Shown here: one piece after another, positions 1-8,166 of the stretch | Numbering within the stretch: the stretch's first letter is position 1 | Layout: each line of letters begins with the position of its first letter | Assembly (NCBI RefSeq): GCF_037963145.1 | Contig: NZ_CP150144.1 | Span: 1,860,001-1,924,000 of the forward strand | DNA: 64,000 nucleotides | Direction of reading: 5' to 3' | Origin: Oceanobacillus sp. FSL K6-2867 | Lineage (GTDB): Bacteria; Bacillota; Bacilli; Bacillales; Amphibacillaceae | Notes under the pieces: model-generated | Told to the model about the DNA's origin: nothing | The model's database searches: none | The model's input: the letters and a program-made list of their open reading frames with translations, nothing else | Position numbers and translations under genes: made by a program

Positions 1-862
1 GGACAATTTGGAAAGGGTAAATGCTCTCCTTTTCAATGTCAATTTCCTTTGGTGTGTTACTAACTTCCTCGACGACTCCACCTAAGCGAACTCCCATTTC
101 ATGAACAGCTACTTCAGCAATACGCCCTTCCTCCATATTGGCACGCTCTTGCTCTGTCAATTCGCCAATTGCAAGCACATCTTTATTTTGAATCGTAATT
201 ACTGGATCATCCAGATTTACGTCCAGCTGACTAATTGCTCCTTCATAAGGGCTTTGTACAGTAATAGTATCTCCAGTTGTCCGCAGCTCGACTAATTGAT
301 TATTAATCGTCTGAAGCTGTGCACTTTTTTGTGACAATTCCAGTTCTTTTTCGACTAAAAACTGCTCCCTCAACAAATCGGCTTCCATTGACGTTTGAGG
401 GTACTCTAATTCAATTAACTCCTCTGTAATGGTGACAGCTTTTGGTGAACCGACTTCATCCGACGGAATCTGATACATTTCCATTTGCGAAATCGCCTGT
501 TCAATTGCCGAAATCTCTTCTTGAATCTGATCTGCTTGATTCATCAAATCAGCTTCCATTTCGTAATAATCATGAACAAGATATGTATATAATGCATCTC
601 CCTCATTTACCTGTTCTCCTTCTTCAACAAGAAATTGCTGAAAGCTTCCAAGCTGATTGTCGAAATATACATGCTCTTTCCCTGCAGCACGAAGCACACC
701 AGGTTTATAAAGCTTCTCCCTCATATCTTTTTCAAAGCTTTTCGTCCATTCATTAATATAAGATATACGTTCCACCTTTCCCTCATCATCTAAGAACACC
801 AGCAAAAAATTCACCACAATAAACACAGCCATTAGTATGGGGGCTATTCTTTTTCGCATCAT
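1..862 (-). CDS. YknX-like membrane fusion protein (HlyD/RND adaptor family), 3' end cut by the window edge
   Basis: The reading frame runs off the left edge without a stop; about 287 residues are visible. It opens with MMRKRIAPILMAVFIVVNFL, one N-terminal membrane anchor. A biotinyl-lipoyl-like segment follows (around GSFQQFLVEEGEQVNEGDALYTY), then a long coiled-coil hairpin, then a second lipoyl half (SPYEGAISQLDVNLDDPV). This is the layout of Gram-positive adaptor proteins that work with MacB-type ABC transporters. The start at 862 overlaps the stop of the upstream Yip1-like gene (ATGA), so the two are translationally coupled; an ATG at 859 is the alternative. The pair resembles yknW-yknX of Bacillus subtilis, where yknYZ (ATPase and permease) follow. 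By that analogy the missing partner genes should lie left of the window. The substrate is unknown. Confidence 0.8.
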   Translation of the reverse strand, partial: MMRKRIAPILMAVFIVVNFLLVFLDDEGKVERISYINEWTKSFEKDMREKLYKPGVLRAAGKEHVYFDNQLGSFQQFLVEEGEQVNEGDALYTYLVHDYYEMEADLMNQADQIQEEISAIEQAISQMEMYQIPSDEVGSPKAVTITEELIELEYPQTSMEADLLREQFLVEKELELSQKSAQLQTINNQLVELRTTGDTITVQSPYEGAISQLDVNLDDPVITIQNKDVLAIGELTEQERANMEEGRIAEVAVHEMGVRLGGVVEEVSNTPKEIDIEKESIYPFQIV

Positions 863-1542
863 CCAAACCACCTACTTAATATGTAAACATCACCAAAAGC
901 AGTAAGCGCTGTAAGACACCAGCCCAGAAAATGCAATAAAATAACATTAATCGCAATAACGAATTTCTTCATTTCTGAAAATACAGAGAGATATTTTACT
1001 TGAAACCAAATAATCCATAGCTGAAATAATGTAATTGCCCCAAAAAAGTAAATCACCCAAGGCACTTCCGTTATGTATGAGGCGATGATACCTAAGGATA
1101 ATGGTGAAACCTGCCAGTTCAACCCAGCAACAATAACAAGTGGGATCCAGAGCAGTCGTTCCATCAGCATAACAACTAGGACAATCTGCTGCATAATAAC
1201 TAGCTTTTGATATGGGATTCCTGTAAGCAGATAAAACAAGAAGCCTGGAAAAAATAAGATAAATGCTGCAAATAAAATGGCATAGAGCCCTCTCCCTAGC
1301 AGAAACCACAGCTTACTAGTTTCATACGTCAAATCACTTAGTGTTACTGCGACACCTGAAATACGTTCTGTTCCTAATCCAAGATATGCCATCCAAAGAT
1401 AGACAGCAATCGCTGCAAGAACGAGGACAACACTCACCTTCCACAGTTGCTGTATGCGTTCTGCTTTTTTAATGCGAAATAAATCATCCTCCATCGAAAA
1501 AAGGAGCCTAAATAAATGAACACGATATGTCATAAACCCCAT
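859..1542 (-). CDS. YknW-like Yip1-domain membrane protein
   Basis: This is a 227-residue integral membrane protein with about five hydrophobic segments. A short charged N-terminal region (FSMEDDLFRIKKAERIQQLWK) precedes the first helix, as in Yip1-domain proteins such as YknW. Its stop overlaps the start of the YknX-like adaptor by four bases, so the two belong to one operon. In B. subtilis YknW helps assemble the YknXYZ exporter, which protects against the SdpC toxin; the same role here is inferred from gene order only. An ATG at 1533 is an equally plausible start, because the purine-rich AGGAAAAGGAATGGGG stretch can serve either one. Confidence 0.7.
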   Translation of the reverse strand: MGFMTYRVHLFRLLFSMEDDLFRIKKAERIQQLWKVSVVLVLAAIAVYLWMAYLGLGTERISGVAVTLSDLTYETSKLWFLLGRGLYAILFAAFILFFPGFLFYLLTGIPYQKLVIMQQIVLVVMLMERLLWIPLVIVAGLNWQVSPLSLGIIASYITEVPWVIYFFGAITLFQLWIIWFQVKYLSVFSEMKKFVIAINVILLHFLGWCLTALTAFGDVYILSRWFG

Positions 1543-1597
1543 TCCTTTTCCTCTTGCCGTAGTGACTTTATTTTAACGTACAATTTGAAGAAATTCT

Positions 1598-1828
1598 ATG
1601 AATTTTGTCTTTTCTGACTCACAACAGGAAATTAGTCCCTGGAAGGGATTGTGGCAATTTGTCGAAACGTGGCGAGAGGGTAAATTTTTTGGATTAAGTT
1701 GTTATAACAGCTCTCAGATAGGTTCGAATCATTTTCCGGAACAGCCGCAATCTGAGGCATGGCATTTCCGGAAAGAACATCATTACGATAAAGTGAAACC
1801 GGATTTGGCCGGTGAATTCCATTTTTAG
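1598..1828 (+). CDS. small hypothetical protein (doubtful)
   Basis: This is a 76-codon open frame, the only one of any length between the YknW-like gene and the acetyltransferase gene. The peptide is rich in aromatic and histidine residues (SPWKGLWQFVETWREGKFFG). It has no signal peptide, membrane segment or domain that I recognise. The region before the ATG (TTTGAAGAAATTCT) gives at best a weak ribosome binding site. It could be a remnant of a larger gene or a chance frame; I cannot assign a function. Confidence 0.25.
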   Translation: MNFVFSDSQQEISPWKGLWQFVETWREGKFFGLSCYNSSQIGSNHFPEQPQSEAWHFRKEHHYDKVKPDLAGEFHF

Positions 1829-1855
1829 ATTCCTTAATGCATAATAAAAACTGTC

Positions 1856-3028
1856 TTAAAAATAATCTGCAAGAAATGTTTGATTTACTGGGATAAGCTT
1901 TTCCAATATGTCCAGCGTATTCGTATCTGCTTGAATTAGTCCGATCTTCGCTAGCTCATGCGACCGTCTATAGCCTAGAAGAATCGAGGTTAATTGCTGG
2001 ACATCACAGTGAATTCCTTCGGTTTTATATGTATCTGAATCTGACCGAAAAATCCGGATACTGCCTTTTTCCACATTTATATCATAGCTCCCGCTGTTTT
2101 CCGGCAAGAAATGATCCTTTACATGCAGAAGCAAGGTAGCATCGGGTAAATCCTCATTAAAAGGGTAGCTTTTCAAAAAGTTCGGTACATCAACAATACG
2201 ACCCATAAAGTATGGTTCAACTGCTTGCTTAAAGCGTGGCTCACCAATTAATAATGGAAGCATATCATTTTCGGGTACCGTCATCTTGACCTCTTTTGCC
2301 ATGGAATCATGATTAGCAATAAAATTTAAAAGCAGTTTCCAACCATTTAACGAACGATACACAAGCTCTTTCACTTCGAAAATCCGATCCTTTACATTGT
2401 AGAATATATAGCCTTCTGGTCGATTATTATCATCATAGCAAACCGACATCATCATATCTTTCGCTAAAACGCGCTGCTTCCACCACTTCTCGTCACGAAC
2501 TAGCGATCCATTCAATTGCTTGGCAAAATCAGTATAAATAGAGTGAAAAAGCTCGATATCCACCGTCGTTCTCCGGACATAGCCAGCTGCGTCCCATTTA
2601 CGTTTTAATGCTTCCATTGGAATTGTGTAGTGTTTTTCATTAAACACAACTTCCCAGCCAAATTTCCGATAAAACGGAACTGAAAATGGATGTAAATACG
2701 ACAGCATTTGACCATTTTTCTTCATATGTTTTATAGCGTGGGCAAGCAGCTGCTTTACCATTCCATTCCTTCGGTATTCTGGCCATGTTGCCACAGCGCT
2801 GACACCACCCATTTCAAAATGCTTACCGTTAATATATACAGACAACGGTATCAAATGGAGCTTTGCAGCGATCCGGCCTTCCTCCATCCATCCCCAAATA
2901 ATGTGTCGCTCTGCTTCTTCCTTCTTTTTTAATAAATCTGCCTCTGATAATTTATATTGAAAAGCAAACTGGGATAACTCAAAAATCTCGTTATAATCAG
3001 CTGCAGATAATTTTTTTATTGGATTCAT
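1856..3028 (-). CDS. Eis-family GNAT N-acetyltransferase
   Basis: The 390-residue protein has the three-part layout of the Eis family. An N-terminal GNAT domain carries the acetyl-CoA motif GGVSAVATWPEYRRNGMVKQLL (about residues 74-95) and the LHPFSVPFYRKFGWE stretch. A second GNAT-like half follows, and a C-terminal SCP2-like domain ends in a free carboxylate (FLADYF), which serves as general base in this family. Family members acetylate amines, including aminoglycosides and protein lysines; the natural substrate here is unknown. The gene appears monocistronic. Its start (ATGAATCCAATAAAA) follows an AAAGGGGG ribosome binding site. Confidence 0.85.
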   Translation of the reverse strand: MNPIKKLSAADYNEIFELSQFAFQYKLSEADLLKKKEEAERHIIWGWMEEGRIAAKLHLIPLSVYINGKHFEMGGVSAVATWPEYRRNGMVKQLLAHAIKHMKKNGQMLSYLHPFSVPFYRKFGWEVVFNEKHYTIPMEALKRKWDAAGYVRRTTVDIELFHSIYTDFAKQLNGSLVRDEKWWKQRVLAKDMMMSVCYDDNNRPEGYIFYNVKDRIFEVKELVYRSLNGWKLLLNFIANHDSMAKEVKMTVPENDMLPLLIGEPRFKQAVEPYFMGRIVDVPNFLKSYPFNEDLPDATLLLHVKDHFLPENSGSYDINVEKGSIRIFRSDSDTYKTEGIHCDVQQLTSILLGYRRSHELAKIGLIQADTNTLDILEKLIPVNQTFLADYF

Positions 3029-3145
3029 TTATGCGTCCCCCTTTATATGATGTTGCACTGGAGATTGTGTCAAAATCTAGTAATCTTTAACTTTCATTGC
3101 AGAAAAAACAAGTAATTTAATGTTTATTATATAGAATTTATAAAA

Positions 3146-3192
3146 ATAAAAACACTGCAAACCTTTATGCTGCATGGTTTGCAGTGTTTTTA
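3146..3192 (-). terminator. intrinsic terminator after the TRAP operon
   Basis: The inverted repeat AAAACACTGCAAACC / GGTTTGCAGTGTTTT has a loop of about 12 bases and is flanked by A and T runs on both sides, so it can work in either direction. It lies just after the DctM stop and closes the dctPQM-like operon. Confidence 0.9.
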
Positions 3193-3199
3193 TTTGATT

Positions 3200-4480
3200 T
3201 TACTGTCCAAACAGATTTGGTAAAAATAATGCGATTTCCGGTATATATGCTACTAATAAGAGTACGATAATCATTACACTATAGAAAGGTAACATCGCCT
3301 TTGCTGACTTCTCTATCGATATTCGGCCAATCGCAGACCCCACGAAAAGCACTGAACCTACCGGAGGTGTAACAAGTCCAATCCCTAATGCAAGAATTAA
3401 TACAACTCCAAAATGGACCGGATCCATTCCTACGCTTGTTGCAACAGGAAGAAGGATTGGCGTTGCAATTAAAATAAGTGGTGCCATATCCATAACCATT
3501 CCTAACAAAAGTAAAATAATCAGGATAACCAGTATTGTTATGGCATCATTAGGTGAGAAAGTTAATAGCGCATCTGAAACTAATGCAGGTACTTTCAATA
3601 AAGCTAGCAACCAGCCAAAAGCAGACGAAGCGCCTATCAAAAACAGAACCATCGCTAATGTTCGAAACGTTCTTTCCAAAATTAATCCCATTCTAGAAAT
3701 AGGTATCTCCCTATATACAAAGAATGTAATGATAAATGCATAAAGCGCACCAATTGCTGCTGATTCAGTAGCTGTAAAGAAACCACTTAAAATCCCGCCC
3801 ATAATAATTACAACTGTAAATAAACCTAATAATCCATCACGAACGATTTTCGGAATTTCTTCGCGCTTTATAGGCTCCCCTTTAGGATAATTTCGTTTCA
3901 CAGCAAGCATGTAAGTTAAAATCATAATAGCAAGACCAAGAATTAACCCTGGTCCAAGACCTCCAACAAAAAGCGCACCGACAGATACACCACCCGCAGC
4001 AGTTGAGTAGATGATCATGTTATGACTTGGAGGGATCATTACTCCCTGTGTGGAGCTTGAAATCGTTACTGCAACGGAATAATCGGTATCATACTTTTGT
4101 TTTTTCATCATCGGAATTAATACTGAACCGAGTGAGGAAGTATCAGCAAGTGCTGAACCTGAAATTCCGCCAAAGAAGGTACTTGCCAATACGTTTACCA
4201 TAGCTAGTCCGCCTCTAATCCTCCCGATAATAACATTAGCAAGATTAATTAACCTTCTCGAAATTCCACCTTCATTCATAATTTCCCCAGCTAAAATGAA
4301 AAAAGGTATTGCCAGTAGTGCAAATGAATCCAATCCACCAACCATTCGCTGTACAAGAGCTGCTGGGTCAATACCCATATAAATACCGGTGAACAAGGAT
4401 GAAATAATCAATGTGAGAGCGATAGGGACCCTACAAATTAACATCAAGAAAAAACTGCCAAATAAAATAAGTATCTCCAT
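3200..4480 (-). CDS. TRAP transporter large permease subunit (DctM type)
   Basis: This is the large membrane subunit of a tripartite ATP-independent periplasmic transporter, which drives solute uptake with an ion gradient. The 426-residue product starting MEILILFGSFFLMLICRVPIALTL has about a dozen hydrophobic segments. It carries the family signature around PFFILAGEIMNEGGISRRL and the GGISGSALADTSSLGSVLIPMM region. I place the start at 4480, where GAGGGGTGA precedes the ATG; a longer frame upstream only overlaps DctQ. Four bases separate it from the DctQ stop. Last gene of the operon. Its promoter carries the same operator as the uronate genes, so uptake of a sugar acid such as glucuronate is likely but not shown. 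Confidence 0.92.
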   Translation of the reverse strand: MEILILFGSFFLMLICRVPIALTLIISSLFTGIYMGIDPAALVQRMVGGLDSFALLAIPFFILAGEIMNEGGISRRLINLANVIIGRIRGGLAMVNVLASTFFGGISGSALADTSSLGSVLIPMMKKQKYDTDYSVAVTISSSTQGVMIPPSHNMIIYSTAAGGVSVGALFVGGLGPGLILGLAIMILTYMLAVKRNYPKGEPIKREEIPKIVRDGLLGLFTVVIIMGGILSGFFTATESAAIGALYAFIITFFVYREIPISRMGLILERTFRTLAMVLFLIGASSAFGWLLALLKVPALVSDALLTFSPNDAITILVILIILLLLGMVMDMAPLILIATPILLPVATSVGMDPVHFGVVLILALGIGLVTPPVGSVLFVGSAIGRISIEKSAKAMLPFYSVMIIVLLLVAYIPEIALFLPNLFGQ

Positions 4481-4484
4481 CGTC

Positions 4485-4985
4485 TCACCCCTCATTTGCA
4501 TCATCAAACTCTTGATGCATTCCTTTCTTGAATAATAACAATATGCCGTACAGTGTGACATAAAATCCAGCTATTGGGATAGACAGATACAACATACTAC
4601 TAGGCAGCCCCGTTCCGGGCATGATATTATTTCCCATCAATGTTGTAAAATTCCACCCATAGTACATCATAATAACACCCAAAAATATAACGAGCACTTT
4701 AGCAAAGTAATCAAAAACATCCTGAACTTTGCTGGGCATCATATTGACAACAAGACCTAACGCAATATGAAGCTTTTCTTTAAACCCATAAGCTATGCCT
4801 AAAAAGCTTACCCATACAAATAAAACTCGTGATAATTCTTCTGACCAGGAAGGTGTTGAACTAAGTATCTGACGTGAAAAAACCTGGTATATAATGATGA
4901 CAATCATGACTGCAAGAAGCACAAGTGAAACTACCAATAGCAGCCGATCCAGAATAAGCTTAATTAGTCTTAATACCTTCATCAT
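4485..4985 (-). CDS. TRAP transporter small permease subunit (DctQ type)
   Basis: The 166-residue protein has four hydrophobic segments and the DctQ pattern (FSRQILSSTPSWSEELSRVLFVWVSFLGIAYG) between helices one and two. It is the small membrane subunit that joins the large permease and docks the solute receptor. It lies between the receptor and DctM genes and shares their transcript. AAGGAGGATT precedes ATGATG at 4985/4982; either ATG could be used. Confidence 0.92.
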   Translation of the reverse strand: MMKVLRLIKLILDRLLLVVSLVLLAVMIVIIIYQVFSRQILSSTPSWSEELSRVLFVWVSFLGIAYGFKEKLHIALGLVVNMMPSKVQDVFDYFAKVLVIFLGVIMMYYGWNFTTLMGNNIMPGTGLPSSMLYLSIPIAGFYVTLYGILLLFKKGMHQEFDDANEG

Positions 4986-5046
4986 AATCCTCCTTATGAA
5001 AATAGGGGAATGAGGATAACCCCCGCTTCCCCTATAGATTTATGCT

Positions 5047-6060
5047 TTATTCTGTTAGTCTATCAATCCATTCGCCGAATTGGTCACCATATTTATCGTA
5101 TACAGGCTGAACTGCATCTCTCCACTCGGATACATCCTCTACCTCAATCAGTTCACTTCCAGCCTCAACTACAGCTTCTCTAGCTTCCTCCGTCAGTTCC
5201 GCCCATGCCTCACGCTGTACTGCAACCGATTCCAAAGCAGCTTCCCTAAACGCTTCTTTATCCTCATCGCTTAACTCATTCCATAAACTTTCTGAAGCTA
5301 GTAATACTTCTGGATTTCCTTGATAACCATTCACGGTAAAGTATTTTGATACATTATAATGATTGGAAGTGTAATAGCTTGGGAAGTTATTCTCTGCTCC
5401 ATCAATTACACCTGTCTGCAACGCTGAATAAACTTCTCCATATTCCATTGGTGTTGCGGAAGCACCTAATGTTTCTACGATGTCAATTGCCAGTTCAGAA
5501 TTCTGCACTCGAATTTTCAACCCTGCCATATCCTCTGGTTTTTCTATCGGACGTTCGGAATTATAAAAGCTTCTTTCCCCGGAATCATAGAACGCTAGTC
5601 CAACTAAGTTTGATCCATCTAATGTCGCTAAAAGATCTTGTCCCACTTCACCATTCAATTTTTCCCACTTTGCTTCCTCATCCTCAAATAAGTAAGGCAT
5701 CGATAATACCCCAATATCTTGTGAGAACTGTGTTAATGGGATTGCATTAACTCTCGCTAAGTCGATTGTACCTAATTGTGCTTGCTCTAGTACTTCTGAC
5801 TCCTCACCTAGTTGCCCACCTGAGTATACTTCAATTTCATAACGTCCCTCTGTCTTTTCCTTAACCAGTCTAGCAAACTCCTTATCTCCGATAGCAGTCG
5901 GATAATCATCTGGATGATTTTCGGCTAAACGTAATGTTTTTGTTTCCGTACTTCCATTAGCATCTCCAGTACCATCTTCTTCAGACGATCCCCCACATGC
6001 CGCTAACAACATAGCTACAAAAATCAACATCGAGATAAATGTTACCGCTTTCCTTCCCAT
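5047..6060 (-). CDS. TRAP transporter solute-binding lipoprotein (DctP type)
   Basis: This is the solute receptor of the TRAP system, 337 residues. It has a lipoprotein signal with lipobox LLAAC (Cys22) followed by an acidic Ser/Gly-rich linker. The mature part is a DctP fold. The segment SERPIEKPEDMAGLKIRVQNSELAIDIVETLGASATPMEYGEVYSALQTGVIDGAENN carries the conserved Arg (KIRV) that binds the substrate carboxylate and the family's GVIDGAE motif. First gene of the operon, directly behind the ROK-type operator and promoter at 6082-6143. Receptors of this family take up uronates and aldonates as well as dicarboxylates. The ligand here is inferred to be a sugar acid from regulation and neighbours. 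Confidence 0.92.
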   Translation of the reverse strand: MGRKAVTFISMLIFVAMLLAACGGSSEEDGTGDANGSTETKTLRLAENHPDDYPTAIGDKEFARLVKEKTEGRYEIEVYSGGQLGEESEVLEQAQLGTIDLARVNAIPLTQFSQDIGVLSMPYLFEDEEAKWEKLNGEVGQDLLATLDGSNLVGLAFYDSGERSFYNSERPIEKPEDMAGLKIRVQNSELAIDIVETLGASATPMEYGEVYSALQTGVIDGAENNFPSYYTSNHYNVSKYFTVNGYQGNPEVLLASESLWNELSDEDKEAFREAALESVAVQREAWAELTEEAREAVVEAGSELIEVEDVSEWRDAVQPVYDKYGDQFGEWIDRLTE

Positions 6061-6081
6061 TTAATATCCCCCTAAAATATT

Positions 6082-6143
6082 ATTTGTTAGTCAAACAAAC
6101 TAATTCATATCCTCATTATAAATGAAAGCGTTTTTATTTTCAA
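6082..6143 (-). promoter_or_regulatory. promoter of the TRAP operon with cre site and ROK-type operator
   Basis: Read on the minus strand: -35 TTGAAA (6143-6138), a 17-base spacer, and -10 TATAAT (6120-6115). The spacer holds the cre-like site TGAAAGCGTTTTTA (6123-6136 as read on the plus strand). Downstream of the -10, at 6082-6104, lies the operator: on the minus strand TTAGTTTGTT, five bases, then AACAAAT. The same three-part layout recurs at five other promoters in this window. Confidence 0.8.
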
Positions 6144-6210
6144 GGTTTTTTATACACAAAATAGTGAGATATTTCAGGGCGCAATTCTGTTTTTGTAATT
6201 ATTAAGAATC

Positions 6211-6246
6211 AAAAAGCAGATAGTAAGTTATTCCTATACTATCTGC
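6211..6246 (-). terminator. intrinsic terminator after the 6255-7619 permease
   Basis: On the minus strand GCAGATAGTA pairs with TACTATCTGC across a loop of about 10 bases, followed by TTTTTGATT. It ends the permease transcript just before the TRAP promoter. Confidence 0.85.
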
Positions 6247-6254
6247 ATCATTTC

Positions 6255-7619
6255 CTACAAAAGCAGGTAAGCAACTATGGACCCTATGCCACCAAACATA
6301 AGTGCATAGGGCATATTATTCAAAGTAATTCGGTATGGATTCTGCCCAACGTTCATCGATGTTAACTGAACTACTAATCCATAAGAGCCAACTGTTAATG
6401 TAGAAACTGCACTTGTTGTTAAAACAATTGCAAGACTAATTGGATTCATTGTTTCAAGCAAAGTAGCGATTACACCACTTAATATTCCAATCGTCGCTAT
6501 TGGATGGACACCGAACATACTCATAAAAATAAATATGAGCTGAATTACAACAAAAATAAAAAATGGATATTCGATGATAGCCAATACCGGCTGCTGGATA
6601 AATTCTAAAAATAATGTACCGCTAATACTATTTGCGAAGAAGGCCAATGTAATGAATAAAACAACAAAATTTTGCATCGTATTTGTTTTCTGCTTCCATG
6701 TTTTCCAGCCAATTACCCAAAAACTTCGCCCTCGCCTCATTAGCTGAGCCCAAACAAACGCAAAAGGGAAAATAAGAATTGTTACTGTAAAAATGAAATC
6801 AATATCAAATAGATTTCCTAACGTAATCACAAGCGTTAAAAACACAACAAGCGCAAACATTAAATGAATAATTTTTTTCGCAATCTCCTTCATGCTAACA
6901 GCTGAAGATTCAGGACTTTCATAAGTATATTTTTTATAATGATAACGCCCCCACAGTGAATCAAGCAGAAATGTAATACCTGCAATCAACAGAAGCCAAG
7001 GCAATAATGAAACATAGTCAGCACCCGTGGTGAAGATTGATACAGCCAATAAAATCTCTAATGGACTCCATAATAGTGCTAACGTATAGCCTCTAAGAGT
7101 TGCTGTACTAATAAATGAATTTCTTACCTTTTTAGATAAGGTGCGTAAGTTATCTTGCAGCACATCTTGAGAAATACTGGCGGCTGATAGATTTAAGAAA
7201 GCTGCTAATGTAAGGGTTGTAATCGATCCACGCGGGTAAAGCTTACCCAAATCAGCAACATTTACATTTAGCAGATTATTCAAGCTGCGATCAAACCGGC
7301 CACTTCTTACAACACTATTCATCCATGGCAGCATTGCTAAAAGAGTTAAAAGTGACATATTCGATGTAAGCAAGCCAGGGATCTCGATTAGTGATTGCTC
7401 TGATGCTGTAAATACCGTACCTCCAATTAAAATAAATGCTATCCCAAGTATTCTAAACAGATTAGATGCACCTATAAATGATATTACTAACATGAATAAA
7501 GCTAATATTCCGATGATGTAATTAAGGGTATCACTTTCAATAAACACATTAACGATATGTATGATAAAGACACTGGAATAAAAGATATATAAATGGCTAA
7601 ATACTGAATAATGCTTCAT
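6255..7619 (-). CDS. polytopic membrane protein, candidate sugar-acid permease of unassigned family
   Basis: This 454-residue protein is almost entirely hydrophobic, with about 11-12 membrane segments. A cytoplasmic loop around LWGRYHYKKYTYESPESSAVSMKE splits it into two halves, suggesting an internally duplicated carrier, perhaps of the ion-transporter superfamily. I could not match it to a family I can name. I chose the ATG at 7619 because GGGGAGGG stands in front of it; a longer frame to 7652 has no such site. It is monocistronic, with its own terminator at 6211-6246. Its promoter carries the same cre site and operator as uxaC and the TRAP operon, so it probably serves the same pathway, for example by moving an aldonate, uronate or oligosaccharide. 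Confidence 0.6.
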   Translation of the reverse strand: MKHYSVFSHLYIFYSSVFIIHIVNVFIESDTLNYIIGILALFMLVISFIGASNLFRILGIAFILIGGTVFTASEQSLIEIPGLLTSNMSLLTLLAMLPWMNSVVRSGRFDRSLNNLLNVNVADLGKLYPRGSITTLTLAAFLNLSAASISQDVLQDNLRTLSKKVRNSFISTATLRGYTLALLWSPLEILLAVSIFTTGADYVSLLPWLLLIAGITFLLDSLWGRYHYKKYTYESPESSAVSMKEIAKKIIHLMFALVVFLTLVITLGNLFDIDFIFTVTILIFPFAFVWAQLMRRGRSFWVIGWKTWKQKTNTMQNFVVLFITLAFFANSISGTLFLEFIQQPVLAIIEYPFFIFVVIQLIFIFMSMFGVHPIATIGILSGVIATLLETMNPISLAIVLTTSAVSTLTVGSYGLVVQLTSMNVGQNPYRITLNNMPYALMFGGIGSIVAYLLL

Positions 7620-7666
7620 TTTGCCCTCCCCACTGTTACTCTCCAAATTCAATTGAGCAACATTAT

Positions 7667-7720
7667 ATTTGTTTATACATCAAACAAATATATCATATAT
7701 GTAAGCGCAAGCAATTTCAA
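7667..7720 (-). promoter_or_regulatory. promoter of the 6255-7619 permease with cre site and ROK-type operator
   Basis: Minus strand: -35 TTGAAA (7720-7715), 17-base spacer, -10 TATGAT (7697-7692). The spacer contains TGTAAGCGCAAGCA (7700-7713), a cre-like site. The operator at 7667-7689 is ATTTGTTT, seven bases, CAAACAAAT when read on the plus strand, and begins right after the -10. Confidence 0.75.
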
Positions 7721-7876
7721 GATTATTCATAAATAAGACTCATCAATAAAATTAAAAAGTCTTTACTCTTTCTATTTTTCTAGGTATTTATCAAGTGATA
7801 TAAAATCAAATAGATCATATTTAGTTCTTAAGTAGTGAATAATTTTATTTATTTTTTAGAATATAAAGAAAATACA

Positions 7877-7943
7877 TTGCTTATTAAAGCGCTTACAATT
7901 AATATGTATGTACGTTACTTAATTTGTTTACCAACCAAATATA
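7877..7943 (+). promoter_or_regulatory. promoter of the GH3 gene with cre site and ROK-type operator
   Basis: Plus strand: -35 TTGCTT (7877-7882), 17 bases, -10 TAATAT (7900-7905). TTAAAGCGCTTACA (7884-7897) is a cre-like site in the spacer. The operator TTAATTTGTTTACCAACCAAAT (7919-7940) follows; its right half has one departure from the palindrome (CCAAAT for ACAAAT). The transcript would have a leader of about 250 bases before the TTG start. In that leader a 15-codon frame (8036-8083, TTG start behind GGGAGGTG) is visible, but nothing else supports it. Confidence 0.7.
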
Positions 7944-8166
7944 TATTCTGGTTGGCAGCATTATAATGAAAGTGCCTAATCAAAAAGAGTAACGTAACAT
8001 GTTTTTATTACTATTTCGGGAGGTGTTCACGTAGATTGAAGCGTTGTTTAATTTACTTTAAAGGAAGGTGTAAAGATTACTGAGAGAGGATTTTCCAGTC
8101 CACTAGCAGGACAAAGAGTATATTCTAGCAAGTTACTTACTAATAAGTTTAAGGGAGGAAGATCAA

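Noticed and set aside
8036..8083. 15-codon frame in the GH3 leader (TTG start)
   Set aside because: It has a purine-rich site in front, but is too short to judge and has no attenuator structure I can see.
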